64,000 nucleotides of DNA from Bradyrhizobium sp. CSA207 (GTDB lineage: Bacteria; Pseudomonadota; Alphaproteobacteria; Rhizobiales; Xanthobacteraceae). Below are positions 28,311-37,155 of this stretch, piece by piece. Location: positions 238,755 to 302,754 of the forward strand of contig NZ_JAACFT010000004.1 of the NCBI RefSeq assembly GCF_029051685.1, given 5' to 3'. The translations under genes and the position numbers were made by a program. The first letter of the stretch is position 1, and the number at the start of each line of letters is the position of its first letter. The notes beneath the pieces were generated by a model. The model did no database searches, had not been told where the DNA came from, and was given only the letters and a program-made list of their open reading frames with translations.

Positions 28311-28378
28311 CTCCCCGTCTGTATCCTCTTGCGGACTCTTGTTGCGGGCTCTTGCCGGCCGTTTGGTTTGTGTCCGGC

Positions 28379-29263
28379 TTAGGCCGCTTGCGCGTTGCTC
28401 GCAACCTGCTTCAGACCGAAATCATAGTTGAGGTGGAAATAGGTCGCGTCCACCATGCGACCATCCGGCGCACGGCCGGGCGGGCAGCGCACAAATTCGC
28501 GGATCAGGCTGTCCTTGACGCCGAACACCACGTCGCTGTCGAGATACTGGTCGCCGGCGACGAACACATGCGTCACCAGTTGCTCGAAGCCCGGTGCGGA
28601 AATCATGAAGTGCACGTGAGCAGGCCGCCAGGGATGGCGGCCCTGCACCTCCAGCATCTCGCCGACCGGGCCGTCGTGCGGAATGGGATAGGCCGCAGGC
28701 TTGATCGACCAGAAATGGAAGCGGCCGTTCGGGTCGGTGTGGAAGCGCGCGCGCATCGCAAGGTCGCCGATCTTGTCGAGTTGCTGCACGTCATAGTAGC
28801 CGTCATCGTCGGAATGCCAGACGTCTACGACTGCGCCGGCAAGAGGCCGTCCGTCAACGGTCGAGACCGAGCCGGTCACCAGCATCGGGTCGCCCTCCAT
28901 CGGGCCCGAGATGTCGTCGCCACTGTTCTTCTCGGGTGAGGCCTGAACGAAGAACGGCCCCAGCACCGTGGTCTCAGTTGCCCCTTCCGGCACCGGATGG
29001 TTGATCGCGTCGACCAGCATGGAGGCGCCGAGCGTGTCGGACAGCAGGATGAACTCCTGGCGCTTGTCGTCGCACATGTGACCGGTGCGGGTCAGGAAGT
29101 CGATGCCGTATTCCCATTCCTTCTGGCTCGGGCGCACTTCGCGGATGAAAGCATGAAGGTGGCGAACCAACGCTTCGCTGACCTGCTTGATCCGGGGATC
29201 GGTCGCGCCCGCGATCCGCTCGAGCACCGCGTCCGTGATCGTATTCTCGTTGAAGTTTCGCAT
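28379..29263 (-). CDS. Intradiol ring-cleavage dioxygenase, hydroxyquinol 1,2-dioxygenase type
   Basis: A 294-residue non-haem Fe(III) dioxygenase. It is predicted to cleave hydroxyquinol (1,2,4-trihydroxybenzene) to maleylacetate. The N-terminal helical dimerisation domain precedes the catalytic domain with GPFFVQASPE. The four iron ligands are Y157 (YYDVQ), Y192 (AYPIPHDGP), H216 and H218 (RPAHVHFM). Assignment to hydroxyquinol, not catechol, rests on the PIPHDGPVGEML segment and on the maleylacetate reductase in the same operon. The start follows GGAGG. Catechol 1,2-dioxygenase activity remains possible. Confidence 0.88.
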   Translation of the reverse strand: MRNFNENTITDAVLERIAGATDPRIKQVSEALVRHLHAFIREVRPSQKEWEYGIDFLTRTGHMCDDKRQEFILLSDTLGASMLVDAINHPVPEGATETTVLGPFFVQASPEKNSGDDISGPMEGDPMLVTGSVSTVDGRPLAGAVVDVWHSDDDGYYDVQQLDKIGDLAMRARFHTDPNGRFHFWSIKPAAYPIPHDGPVGEMLEVQGRHPWRPAHVHFMISAPGFEQLVTHVFVAGDQYLDSDVVFGVKDSLIREFVRCPPGRAPDGRMVDATYFHLNYDFGLKQVASNAQAA

Positions 29264-29278
29264 ATGCGCCTCCGCTGA

Positions 29279-30181
29279 TCAGAGTTTCGGCTCACCGAGG
29301 CCGGATAGCCGTTCGAGATGCTTGACCGTCGCGATGAAGTCGGTGTCGCCATCGCCTTGCGCGACCAGCGAGCCGTAGGTCTCGCGGACCTGCGCAGCAA
29401 GCTGCAGGGGCACGCCGAGGGAATGGCCGGCACCGAGGATGAGATCGAGGTCCTTGGCCATCTGCTTGCAGGAGAAGGTGGAGTCGAAATCGCGCGTCCT
29501 GAGCGGCGCGGTCTTGTACTTCACCATGGGCGAGGCCACCGCACTGTCGTCGAGCACCTTCAGAATGTCCCGCCAGGCGATACCGCCCTTGCGCGCCAGC
29601 GCAAGGCTCTCGGCCATCATGGCGGCGGACACGGCGATCATCAGGTTGACGGAGAGCTTGGCGTAGCGGGCTTCCTCGCCAGCGCCGAGATAGGTCTGGG
29701 CGCGGGTGAAGGCGGCGAACAACGGCTTTACGCTTTCGAACGCGTCCTTGGGACCCGAGACGAAGCAACTCAGTGAGCCCGTGTGAACGATGCTGGCATT
29801 GCCGGAGACAGGGGCGCGTAGATAGGAAATGCCGCGCGCCTGCGCCGCGGCGTCGACTTCGGCAGAGGCCTCGGGGCTCACGGTGCTGGTCTCGATCAGC
29901 ACGGCTCCAGGGGCCATCGCGCCGATGAGACAGGTGGGGCTGAGCATCACCGCGCGCAAGGCTGTATCATCGGGCAGGGACGTGACGATCGCGGCGCGTC
30001 CGGCAACCGCTTCGGTCGGCGTGGGGGCGATGGCGATGCCTTGCGCGCGCGCCTCGTTGAGCCGCGCCGCGCTCTGATCGAACGCGGTCACGGCGTAACC
30101 GGCCTTGGCGACGAGCAACGACATCGGCAGGCCCATTTTGCCGATCCCGATGAAGGCGATATTCTTCGAAGCGTCTGTCAT
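29279..30181 (-). CDS. NAD(P)-dependent beta-hydroxyacid dehydrogenase (3-hydroxyisobutyrate dehydrogenase family)
   Basis: A 300-residue Rossmann-fold dehydrogenase. The cofactor motif GIGKMGLPM is near residues 12-20, the substrate loop reads RAPVSGNAS (residues 122-130), and the catalytic lysine is K175 in ARYAKLSVNLM. The family reduces or oxidises beta-hydroxyacids such as 3-hydroxyisobutyrate or tartronate semialdehyde. The usual DAPVSGG has Arg in place of Asp and loses its second Gly, which suggests a different substrate. It lies between the amidohydrolase and dioxygenase genes in the aromatic operon. Confidence 0.87.
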   Translation of the reverse strand: MTDASKNIAFIGIGKMGLPMSLLVAKAGYAVTAFDQSAARLNEARAQGIAIAPTPTEAVAGRAAIVTSLPDDTALRAVMLSPTCLIGAMAPGAVLIETSTVSPEASAEVDAAAQARGISYLRAPVSGNASIVHTGSLSCFVSGPKDAFESVKPLFAAFTRAQTYLGAGEEARYAKLSVNLMIAVSAAMMAESLALARKGGIAWRDILKVLDDSAVASPMVKYKTAPLRTRDFDSTFSCKQMAKDLDLILGAGHSLGVPLQLAAQVRETYGSLVAQGDGDTDFIATVKHLERLSGLGEPKL

Positions 30182-30202
30182 TGTCGTTGTCCGTTTGCGC
30201 CT

Positions 30203-31576
30203 TTACGCGGCGCGTCCCTGTCGTTCGATGTCCTGCACCAGCCGCTGGCCGGATTGCGCCAGCAACTCTTTCTTCTGCTCCAGGTCCTCGGTCAGCAGCC
30301 GGCCGTTCTGTTTCTTCCAGACGCCACCGATCATGACGGCTTCGATATTGGCGAGGCTCGTCTGCATCACGACGGTGGAAACGGGATCGTGCACCGGGAC
30401 GAGGTTGAGATCGTTGGCATTGATGATGACGAGGTCGGCGAGTTTGCCCGGCGTCAGCGAGCCGATCTGGTGGTCGCGGCCGAGCATCCGCGCGCCTTCG
30501 GTCGTGATCCAGCGCAACGCCTCGCGCGCGGGAATCGTTGTCGTCGCCGGAATGGCGCCGCTGGCCTTGCGCGCGTCCGCATTGTCCAGCGCCCGCTGCA
30601 TCGAGAGCGCAACCCGCGCGGCGGAGAAGAGATCGCCGGCCAACACCGATTCCAGATCGATGCCGATAGTCGGGCGCGCGCGTCGCTTCAGGAGCCGCCC
30701 CGTGATCGGAAAGCCGTGGCCCTGGATCATCTCGTTTTCCGGCGTCACCGAGAAGGACACGCCGAGTTCGACAAGACGATCGAGGAGATCGTCAGGCAGG
30801 CCGTTGCCGTGAACGATGTTGACGCCGACGCCGACGAGGCCGGCCTCGATCAGCTTCTCCCAGCCGCCCGGCGTCTTTGCCGGCCCACCGCCCTGATGCA
30901 TCGATGCGATCAGCTTCAGCTCCTGCGCCATGCGAAAATCATGCATGGCGACGTCGAGGGTCGAATAATGCGGACCGAGAATAGCAAGCCCGAGCGTGAC
31001 GAGGCCGTCGCGGTCGGCGAGGGGGCCGGCCAGCAGCCGCTCGATTTCGTGGCGCGGATGCGGCACTTCCGAGAAGTGGGGCTCGCCCGGCTTAGGCTCA
31101 GGCTTTGGTGAGCCGTGGAAGAACGCGGCGCGAATGCCGCTTTCGATCAGGCCGCACACGGCGGCGTCGGTATGATCAGGTGTCGGATTGTTATGGCACC
31201 AGTCGACGAGGGTGGTGGTGCCGCAGTTGATCTGGTTCAGCGCGCCGACCAGCGTCGCGATGTAGGTGTCCTCAGGCCGGAACACGGTTGCAAGGCCGGC
31301 ATGCATACGGCGGAAATATTCGAGCAGCGTCCAGTTCGCGGCATAGCCGCGCAGCGCGGTCTGCCAGGTGTGCATATGCGCGTTGATCAGGCCGGGTATG
31401 ACGATCCGTCCCGTTCCCTCTACGATGTCGGTTTCGGCCGCGCCGCTGCCGAGGTCGATGGATGGGCGCACCTCAACGATGCGATTGCCTTCGATCAGCA
31501 CATCGCCGGTCCGGAGGTCGCCAATCCTGTCATCCATGCTGATGACGATGGCGGATTTGATCAGCGTGCGCCGCAT
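30203..31576 (-). CDS. Amidohydrolase of the TRZ/ATZ (cytosine deaminase-like) family
   Basis: A 457-residue metal-dependent hydrolase. The first metal-binding motif is H67 and H69 in NAHMHTWQ, with later candidates in SMHQGGG and VHGNGL, and an Asp near GIDLESVLAGD. The family includes chlorotriazine hydrolases, S-adenosylhomocysteine deaminase and guanine deaminase, all of which remove a ring amino or halogen substituent. In a hydroxyquinol operon it could deaminate or dechlorinate a ring precursor. The ATG at 31576 begins a typical MRRTLIKSAIVISMDD N-terminus; a longer open frame overlaps the neighbouring gene. Confidence 0.87.
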   Translation of the reverse strand: MRRTLIKSAIVISMDDRIGDLRTGDVLIEGNRIVEVRPSIDLGSGAAETDIVEGTGRIVIPGLINAHMHTWQTALRGYAANWTLLEYFRRMHAGLATVFRPEDTYIATLVGALNQINCGTTTLVDWCHNNPTPDHTDAAVCGLIESGIRAAFFHGSPKPEPKPGEPHFSEVPHPRHEIERLLAGPLADRDGLVTLGLAILGPHYSTLDVAMHDFRMAQELKLIASMHQGGGPAKTPGGWEKLIEAGLVGVGVNIVHGNGLPDDLLDRLVELGVSFSVTPENEMIQGHGFPITGRLLKRRARPTIGIDLESVLAGDLFSAARVALSMQRALDNADARKASGAIPATTTIPAREALRWITTEGARMLGRDHQIGSLTPGKLADLVIINANDLNLVPVHDPVSTVVMQTSLANIEAVMIGGVWKKQNGRLLTEDLEQKKELLAQSGQRLVQDIERQGRAA

Positions 31577-31580
31577 CGCT

Positions 31581-32660
31581 TCACGCCGCCGCTTTGGTTG
31601 CGCCCGGCGGCTCGCCGGCCCAGGCACGCGCGATCAGATCACGGATGGCGTTGCGTTCGAGCGGGCGCGGATTCCAGTAGGCGTTGGTGACGGCGAGGTC
31701 GGCCGCCTTGTCGATGCCGTTCTCGGGCATCCCGATGTCGCGCAGGGCGAGCTTTGCGCCCAGCCGCTTCGCGAGCTCGTAGAGCCCCTGCGAGGCATCG
31801 GCGGTACCGATCGCGCGCGAGATGCGCGTCATCGCGTCCGGCACCGCGGGTGCGTTGTAGGCCAGCGCATGCGGCAGCACGATGGTGTGGGTCTCGGCGT
31901 GCGGCAGATCGAATGTGCCGCCGAGCGTGTGGCAGAGCTTGTGGTGCAGCGCCATGCCAACGGTGCCGAGGCACACCCCGCACAGCCAGGCGCCATAGAG
32001 CGCCTCGGTGCGGGCCTCGCGGTCGTCGCCTTTCGCGGCGATAGCGGGCAGGGCGCGTCCCAATGCGCGAATGCCTTCCTCGGCCATCAGCGAGGTGACG
32101 GGATTGGCGTCGCGCGCGTAGAGCGCTTCCACCGCATGCGCGATCGCATTGATGCCGGAGGTCGCAGCCAGGCTCGTCGGCAGCGTCAAAGTGAGATCGA
32201 CATCGTAGATCACGGTCTCCGGTAGCACCGCCACGTCGCGTACCGTGGTCTTCAGGCCGTTCTCGGTCTGGCCGACGATCGGCGTCATCTCGGAGCCGGC
32301 ATAGGTGGTGGGAATGCAGAGCTGGTTGACGCCGGTGCGCAAGGCCAGGGCCTTGCCAAGGCCGGTGGTCGATCCGCCGCCGAGCGACACGACGCAATCG
32401 GCATCGCAAGCCTTCATCGCCGTGAGCGCACGCGCCGTGACGTCGACCGGCGTATGCATGGTGGCGCCCGGGAAAAGCCCGGCATAGAGCGGGCCGAGGG
32501 CCTCACCGAGCCTCTTGCCTTGCGCCTCCTGCTGCGGCGTCGTCAGCACCAGCACGCGCTTGCCGCCGAGCCGCTCGATCTCGGCCTTGGCGGTCGCAAG
32601 TGTTCCGCTGCCGAACACGACGCGGCAAGGCAGGTTTTCAAAGGTAAACGAACCGATCAT
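31581..32660 (-). CDS. Maleylacetate reductase (iron-containing alcohol dehydrogenase family)
   Basis: A 359-residue NAD(P)H-dependent reductase that converts maleylacetate to 3-oxoadipate, the step after hydroxyquinol cleavage. Seen in sequence: the nucleotide motif SLGGGSTTGLGKALAL, the TTYAGSEMTPIVG segment, the GMALHHKLCHTLGGTF region and DLPHAETH, all typical of maleylacetate reductases such as TftE/MacA. The end of the chain is about 12 residues longer than usual. It overlaps the Dabb gene upstream by ATGA. Together with the dioxygenase this is the strongest evidence for a hydroxyquinol-type route. Confidence 0.92.
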   Translation of the reverse strand: MIGSFTFENLPCRVVFGSGTLATAKAEIERLGGKRVLVLTTPQQEAQGKRLGEALGPLYAGLFPGATMHTPVDVTARALTAMKACDADCVVSLGGGSTTGLGKALALRTGVNQLCIPTTYAGSEMTPIVGQTENGLKTTVRDVAVLPETVIYDVDLTLTLPTSLAATSGINAIAHAVEALYARDANPVTSLMAEEGIRALGRALPAIAAKGDDREARTEALYGAWLCGVCLGTVGMALHHKLCHTLGGTFDLPHAETHTIVLPHALAYNAPAVPDAMTRISRAIGTADASQGLYELAKRLGAKLALRDIGMPENGIDKAADLAVTNAYWNPRPLERNAIRDLIARAWAGEPPGATKAAA

Positions 32661-32980
32661 GCGCCGGTCTCTTTGATGGGATAATCGACCTGGAAGCGCC
32701 CGGTTCGCAAGTCGCCCAACGCCTCGCGCACACGCAGATGTTCCGGGTGGGTGGCATAGGCGGTAAGCGCGGCCTGATCGGCAAATTCGGAGAACAGCAC
32801 CACGTCGCAGGCGTAGTCGACCTCACTGACGTCGAGACCGACTTCGATGTGGGTGAGGCCGTCGATCCGGCCCTTGAGGCCCTCAAACAGGGTCTTGACC
32901 TTCACCCGGGCGGCGGAGCGCTCCTCGGGGGTCTCCCCGCGCAGCCGCCACATCACGATGTGCCTGATCGGGCCCGACAT
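32657..32980 (-). CDS. Dabb-domain (stress-responsive A/B barrel) protein
   Basis: A 107-residue protein of the dimeric alpha/beta barrel (Dabb) family. Family features are the first strand IRHIVMWRLRG, the central THIEVGLDVSE and the YATHPEHLRVREALGDL helix near the C-terminus. Such proteins bind or isomerise small aromatic or polyketide molecules. It is the first gene of the minus-strand operon and faces the LysR regulator across 107 nt. The start has GGAAACAGGGAA just upstream. Confidence 0.87.
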   Translation of the reverse strand: MSGPIRHIVMWRLRGETPEERSAARVKVKTLFEGLKGRIDGLTHIEVGLDVSEVDYACDVVLFSEFADQAALTAYATHPEHLRVREALGDLRTGRFQVDYPIKETGA

Positions 32981-33087
32981 TTCCCTGTTTCCTCGCCTGC
33001 ATCTTGCTTGTCTTCAGACCATTTTGCCTTGCGGGATATGGAAATAAAGGCCAATAATTGTAAGTCTCTTTTTCTATAAGTGGAACA

Positions 33088-34011
33088 ATGGATCGTTTGC
33101 TGCAACTGGAGGTGTTCTCCAAGACCGCCGAGCTCGGCAGCCTTTCTAAAGCCGCCGAGGCGCTGCGCATGTCGAATGCGGCCGCCAGCCGCCACCTCAG
33201 TGCACTCGAGGAACGTCTCGCCGTCCGGCTGATCGAGCGCAACACGCGTCGTTTGTGGTTGACGGAGGCAGGGCAGGAACTGCTCGAGCGGTGCGGCCCG
33301 GTTCTGAGCGAGTTGGCGGAAGCCGAGGACATCGTCAGCGATCGCGCCTTGTCGCCTCAGGGCACGCTACGTGTCACGAGTTCGCTTTCCTTTGCAGTGA
33401 TCTATCTGGCACCGATGCTGCCAGCCTTCCGCGCGCGTTATCCGAAGCTCAACATGCAGATCACCACCGCCAACCGTTACCCCGATTTCATCGAGGCAGG
33501 TATCGACGTGGCGATCCGAACGCGCGAGCAGGAACCGGATTCAAACATCATCGTTCGCCGCATCGGCCAGATGCGCCGCGTGCTGGCGGCCGCGCCGTCA
33601 TATCTTGCGAGCCACGACCTGCCAGAGCAGCCCGCCGATCTCGCGCGTCACAACATGCTGGTCTACAACCTTGCGAACGACCCGTATTCCCTGCGCCTGC
33701 GCAAGGGCAATGGAACGCAGACGATCCGCCTCACGCCGACACTCGATAGCAATGACGGTCAGGTCATCCGTGGAGCCGCGCTCGCAGGCCTCGGTATTCT
33801 CATCCAGCCGCTCTACATCGTTCAGAGCGACATCGCGGCGGGCCACCTCGTGCCGATCCTGATGGATTGGGAGCTGCCTCTGCTCACCATGAACGTCGCC
33901 TATCAAAATCGCGCGGGACTGCCCGCCAAGATCAGGGTCTTTTCCGATTTCCTGGTGACGTACATCCGCGAGCATTCGCAGCCCGGGATCTGGATAGACG
34001 CAACGAAATAA
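33088..34011 (+). CDS. LysR-family transcriptional regulator
   Basis: A 307-residue regulator. The N-terminal winged helix-turn-helix occupies residues 1-60 (LEVFSKTAELGSLSKAAEAL, then SNAAASRHLSALEERL). The remainder, from about residue 90, is the ligand-binding domain. It is divergent from the hydroxyquinol operon, the usual geometry for a LysR activator of its target. The 107-nt intergenic region is AT-richer than its surroundings and would carry the operator, but I cannot point to a definite T-N11-A box. The last stop is 40 nt from the convergent azoreductase gene. Confidence 0.92.
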   Translation: MDRLLQLEVFSKTAELGSLSKAAEALRMSNAAASRHLSALEERLAVRLIERNTRRLWLTEAGQELLERCGPVLSELAEAEDIVSDRALSPQGTLRVTSSLSFAVIYLAPMLPAFRARYPKLNMQITTANRYPDFIEAGIDVAIRTREQEPDSNIIVRRIGQMRRVLAAAPSYLASHDLPEQPADLARHNMLVYNLANDPYSLRLRKGNGTQTIRLTPTLDSNDGQVIRGAALAGLGILIQPLYIVQSDIAAGHLVPILMDWELPLLTMNVAYQNRAGLPAKIRVFSDFLVTYIREHSQPGIWIDATK

Positions 34012-34051
34012 TTTGCGAAAGCCGATGCAAGGGTCAGGCGTTGCGGGTGCA

Positions 34052-34678
34052 TCAGAAGCTCGTCGCCATAGCAGCGAGGCGTTGCTCGGACCTCTCGCGC
34101 GCAGCCACGATCGGCTGCTGCGGTCCGGTGGTTGGCCCAATCGGCACGAAGCGGACATTCCTGATGCCGACGAAGCGCAGGATTTCTCGCAAGTAAGGCG
34201 TCGCCATGTCGATGCGGCCGCGGTTCATTCCAGTGGCGAAATCGCTGCCGCTGGCGAGGATCACCAGCGTCGGCCGGTCCTTCAGCAGCGGCAGATAACC
34301 CTGCGAAGGATCGAACGTAAAGGTGAGCCCGGGCTGGACGATGATGTCGAACCACTGCTTGAGCTTGTAGGGAATGCTGAAGTTCCACATCGGCGTTGAG
34401 ATCAGCACCCGGTCGGCAAGTGAGAAGCGCAGCGCCATTCGCTCGGCTTCGGCAAAGCTGTCGCGTTGCGCGTCGTTGAAGGCTTGCGCGTTCATGCGCG
34501 CGTACTTGGCCTCGACGATCGGACCGGAGAAGTCCGGCATGCGTTCCCGCCAGATGTCCATGACATCGACATCCCAGTCCGGCCGGGCCTGGCGAAAGCC
34601 GTCAAGGAAGACGCGCGCGCCCGCACTCGACTCGGAGTCGGCGCGGGGCGAGCAGGACAGGTGCAGGAGCTTTGCCAC
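34052..34678 (-). CDS. azoR: FMN-dependent NADH-azoreductase / flavodoxin-like quinone reductase
   Basis: A 208-residue cytosolic flavoprotein of the AzoR/NQO1-like flavodoxin fold. The N-terminal MAKLLHLSCSPRADSESS binds the FMN phosphate, and STPMWNFSIPYKLKQWFD contacts the isoalloxazine ring. It would reduce quinones or azo compounds with NAD(P)H. It is the last gene of the long minus-strand run and starts 3 nt after the SMP-30/isochorismatase fusion stops. A quinone-reduction role in the hydroxylation pathway is plausible. Confidence 0.88.
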   Translation of the reverse strand: MAKLLHLSCSPRADSESSAGARVFLDGFRQARPDWDVDVMDIWRERMPDFSGPIVEAKYARMNAQAFNDAQRDSFAEAERMALRFSLADRVLISTPMWNFSIPYKLKQWFDIIVQPGLTFTFDPSQGYLPLLKDRPTLVILASGSDFATGMNRGRIDMATPYLREILRFVGIRNVRFVPIGPTTGPQQPIVAARERSEQRLAAMATSF

Positions 34679-34681
34679 TCC

Positions 34682-36256
34682 TTATCCCAGCGCTCTGATG
34701 ACGACATCTGCCCTTGTGACGACCGCGACGTTCTGCATGGCGAAATTGATCGAAGCGTTGTGCCAGTCGGCGTTCATGGTCGAGCAGCAATCTTCCGGGA
34801 CGATCATGAAATAACCCTTGTCGGCGCCGGTCCGTGCCGTGTGCTCGACCGACATGTTGGTCCATGCGCCCGTGTTGATGATCATGTCGCGCCCCGTCGC
34901 CTTCAGGATCGTCTCGAGCCGGGTGCCTTCCCAGGCGCTCATCCGCATCTTCTCGACGACGAAATCGCCAGGTCGTGGCTCGAGTCCGGATATCGGTGCC
35001 GCGCCCCAACTTCCGCGAACCATCGCCTTGCTGTCGACCAGCCCCTCGAACAACGGCGCGTTCAGCGTGACCCCGGGGGCGCCCGGCTCGACGACGAACC
35101 AGACATGGATGATGGCGACGCCCCGGGCGCGCGCCGCCTCGGCGAGGCGGCGGACATTCTCGACGACATGCTGCTGCTTTGCGTGAGCCGGTGCGCCCGA
35201 TTCGGCGAAGGCGCCGCCATCCATGATCACGTCGTTCTGGAGATCCTGAATGATCATGGCGCAACGCTGCGGATCGAGCCGCATCTCGCCATCGGCGAGG
35301 ATGGGCGCTGCGGGCGAAGAGCTTGCAGTCGCGCCGCCAGCACTGCGCCGGCCACTCATATAAGGCTCGTGGCGCGGGCCGACCTTGGTCGGAATCGCAT
35401 ACACCGAATGCGTCGATGTCAGGTACAGCGTGCGAAAATCGGGACCGCCCCAAGAAAGATTGGCGACCAGCTCCGGCACGCGCAGCTTGCCGAGCAGCTC
35501 GCCGCGTGGCGAATAGACCCAGACGCCGCCAGGCGCGGTGACCCATATATTGCCATGCTGGTCGCATTTCATACCGTCGGGCACACCGGGCTCCAGCTCG
35601 GAGCGGATGCCACTGGCGAACACCCGCGCATTCGACAGTGAGCCGTCACTATCGACGTCGAACACGCGAATCAGCGCCTGCACGGTGTCGTTGACATAGA
35701 GCAGTTTCTCGTCCGGCGAGAAGCATAGTCCGTTCGGCTGATCGAACAGGTTGCGGTCGACGACGAGCTTCGGCTCGCCGCCGGGCATGACGCGATAGAC
35801 CCCCTGGAAGCCGAGCTGGCGCGGCCGCTCGACGCCATAGACCGGCATGCGGCCATACCAGGGATCCGAGAAATAGATCGCGCCGGAGGAGTGCACGCAG
35901 ACGTCGTTGGGACTATTGAGCTCTTGGCCCTGGAAATGTGAGGCAAGCACCTCGCGCCGCCCGTCCGGCCGCTCGCGGACCAGCGACGAGGTCCCGTGCT
36001 CGCAGACGATCAGGTTGAGCTCAGCGTCGTAGGTCATGCCGTTGCATTTGTTCGACGGACGTTTGACCTCGACGACGCCGCGCCGCGCATCCCAGCGCCG
36101 GCGTACGTCGCCCGGCATGTCCGAGAACAGGAGATAATGGTCGACCGGATGCCAGATCGGACCTTCCGTGAAGTCGAAACCGGTGCCGACCTGCGCGACC
36201 GGCGCGTAGGGATCAATCAGTGTCTCGAATTCGCTTCGCAAGGTGACGTGCGTCAT
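34682..36256 (-). CDS. Fusion: SMP-30/gluconolactonase domain plus isochorismatase-like domain (catalytic Cys replaced)
   Basis: A 524-residue protein with two enzyme domains. Residues about 1-300 are an SMP-30/gluconolactonase beta-propeller with metal ligands E31 (FTEGPIW), N117 (NSPNDV), N175 (QPNGL) and D227 (VPDGM). After a Ser/Ala-rich linker (about 303-325), residues 330-524 form an isochorismatase/cysteine-hydrolase domain. D338 (IIQDLQND) and K436 (VVEKMRMSAW) of its triad are present, but the nucleophile position in TNMSVEHTAR is S469 instead of cysteine. The lactonase half appears competent; the hydrolase half may be inactive or mechanistically altered. It is 20 nt from the MBL-fold gene upstream. 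Confidence 0.9.
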   Translation of the reverse strand: MTHVTLRSEFETLIDPYAPVAQVGTGFDFTEGPIWHPVDHYLLFSDMPGDVRRRWDARRGVVEVKRPSNKCNGMTYDAELNLIVCEHGTSSLVRERPDGRREVLASHFQGQELNSPNDVCVHSSGAIYFSDPWYGRMPVYGVERPRQLGFQGVYRVMPGGEPKLVVDRNLFDQPNGLCFSPDEKLLYVNDTVQALIRVFDVDSDGSLSNARVFASGIRSELEPGVPDGMKCDQHGNIWVTAPGGVWVYSPRGELLGKLRVPELVANLSWGGPDFRTLYLTSTHSVYAIPTKVGPRHEPYMSGRRSAGGATASSSPAAPILADGEMRLDPQRCAMIIQDLQNDVIMDGGAFAESGAPAHAKQQHVVENVRRLAEAARARGVAIIHVWFVVEPGAPGVTLNAPLFEGLVDSKAMVRGSWGAAPISGLEPRPGDFVVEKMRMSAWEGTRLETILKATGRDMIINTGAWTNMSVEHTARTGADKGYFMIVPEDCCSTMNADWHNASINFAMQNVAVVTRADVVIRALG

Positions 36257-36276
36257 CGGTCGATCCTTGGCTGACC

Positions 36277-37125
36277 TCAGGCCGGGAACCAGTTGCGCTC
36301 GGGCAGTGACTGCACGATCGGTCCGGGGACCTGGTCGTGCAGTCGTCCGATGACGTTACCGCCTTCGATCTTGGCCGGGCGGTCGTGCACCGGCAGTAAA
36401 TAGCGGGAATTGCTGAGCAGCTTCTTGATCGCGGCCTTCTCCGCTCGTTTGGTGGTACCGTGGTTGCCGGTGGTGCGCGGCTCCCAATCGTGAATCTCAT
36501 TGAAGGGCGTGACGATCTGGTCGTTGATGTCGTAGATGACGTCGCCGCAAATGGTAGCTATGCCGTCCGCGGTCTCGACGATGATGTTCATCGAGCCTTC
36601 GGTATGCGCGTTGGCGGCATCGCAGTACACGCCAGGCATCAGCTCGATCGGGCCGGTGATCTCGAGGTCGAGGAAACGCAGCGCGCTCTTGGTGTGCAGA
36701 CGGTCGATCAGATGCTTGATGTCCGGTGCCGGATATTGCGGGTGCATTAGGCCGGAGACGGAATATTCGAGCTCCTTGCGGTTGAGGACGACGGTCGTGT
36801 TCATGGGGAACAGATCGTCTTTGCCGGCATGGTCGATGTGCAGGTGGGTGTGGCAGACGAAGCGGACGTCGCCCATGCGCACGCCGTGACGGGCGAGCTG
36901 GTTCTCGATCATGTGCTCATGGTACTGAAGCCCGCGCATGCCCAGCGTCTCCATGATCTGGTTGGACCGATAGCCGGTATCGACCACGACCGGATATTTG
37001 CCGCCAAGGATCAGAAAGCCGAGGGTGAGGACGCGGCGGGTTCGGCCGCAGTCACGGCCGAGGACCAGAAAGCTCGATTCCAGCTCGATATCGCCGTAGT
37101 CCAGGATCTTGATCTCCAGCGCCAT
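36277..37125 (-). CDS. MBL-fold metallo-hydrolase (AHL-lactonase-like)
   Basis: A 282-residue dinuclear-zinc hydrolase of the metallo-beta-lactamase fold. The metal motif HTHLHIDH contains H94, H96, D98 and H99; further ligands are H174, D195 and H247 (LLPVHDRP). The order and spacing match N-acyl-homoserine lactonases and related lactonases. It lies between an amidohydrolase and the SMP-30 fusion, so opening a lactone intermediate is more likely here than quorum quenching. The start is ATG 37125 with AGGGAG upstream. Confidence 0.9.
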   Translation of the reverse strand: MALEIKILDYGDIELESSFLVLGRDCGRTRRVLTLGFLILGGKYPVVVDTGYRSNQIMETLGMRGLQYHEHMIENQLARHGVRMGDVRFVCHTHLHIDHAGKDDLFPMNTTVVLNRKELEYSVSGLMHPQYPAPDIKHLIDRLHTKSALRFLDLEITGPIELMPGVYCDAANAHTEGSMNIIVETADGIATICGDVIYDINDQIVTPFNEIHDWEPRTTGNHGTTKRAEKAAIKKLLSNSRYLLPVHDRPAKIEGGNVIGRLHDQVPGPIVQSLPERNWFPA

Positions 37126-37155
37126 TCCTTTCGCTCCCTGTTCTGTTGTTGTCTG

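Noticed and set aside
34024..34053. Inverted repeat GATGCA/TGCATC between convergent lysR and azoR ends as a terminator
   Set aside because: Only 6 bp with an 18-nt loop and no T-run; too weak to call.
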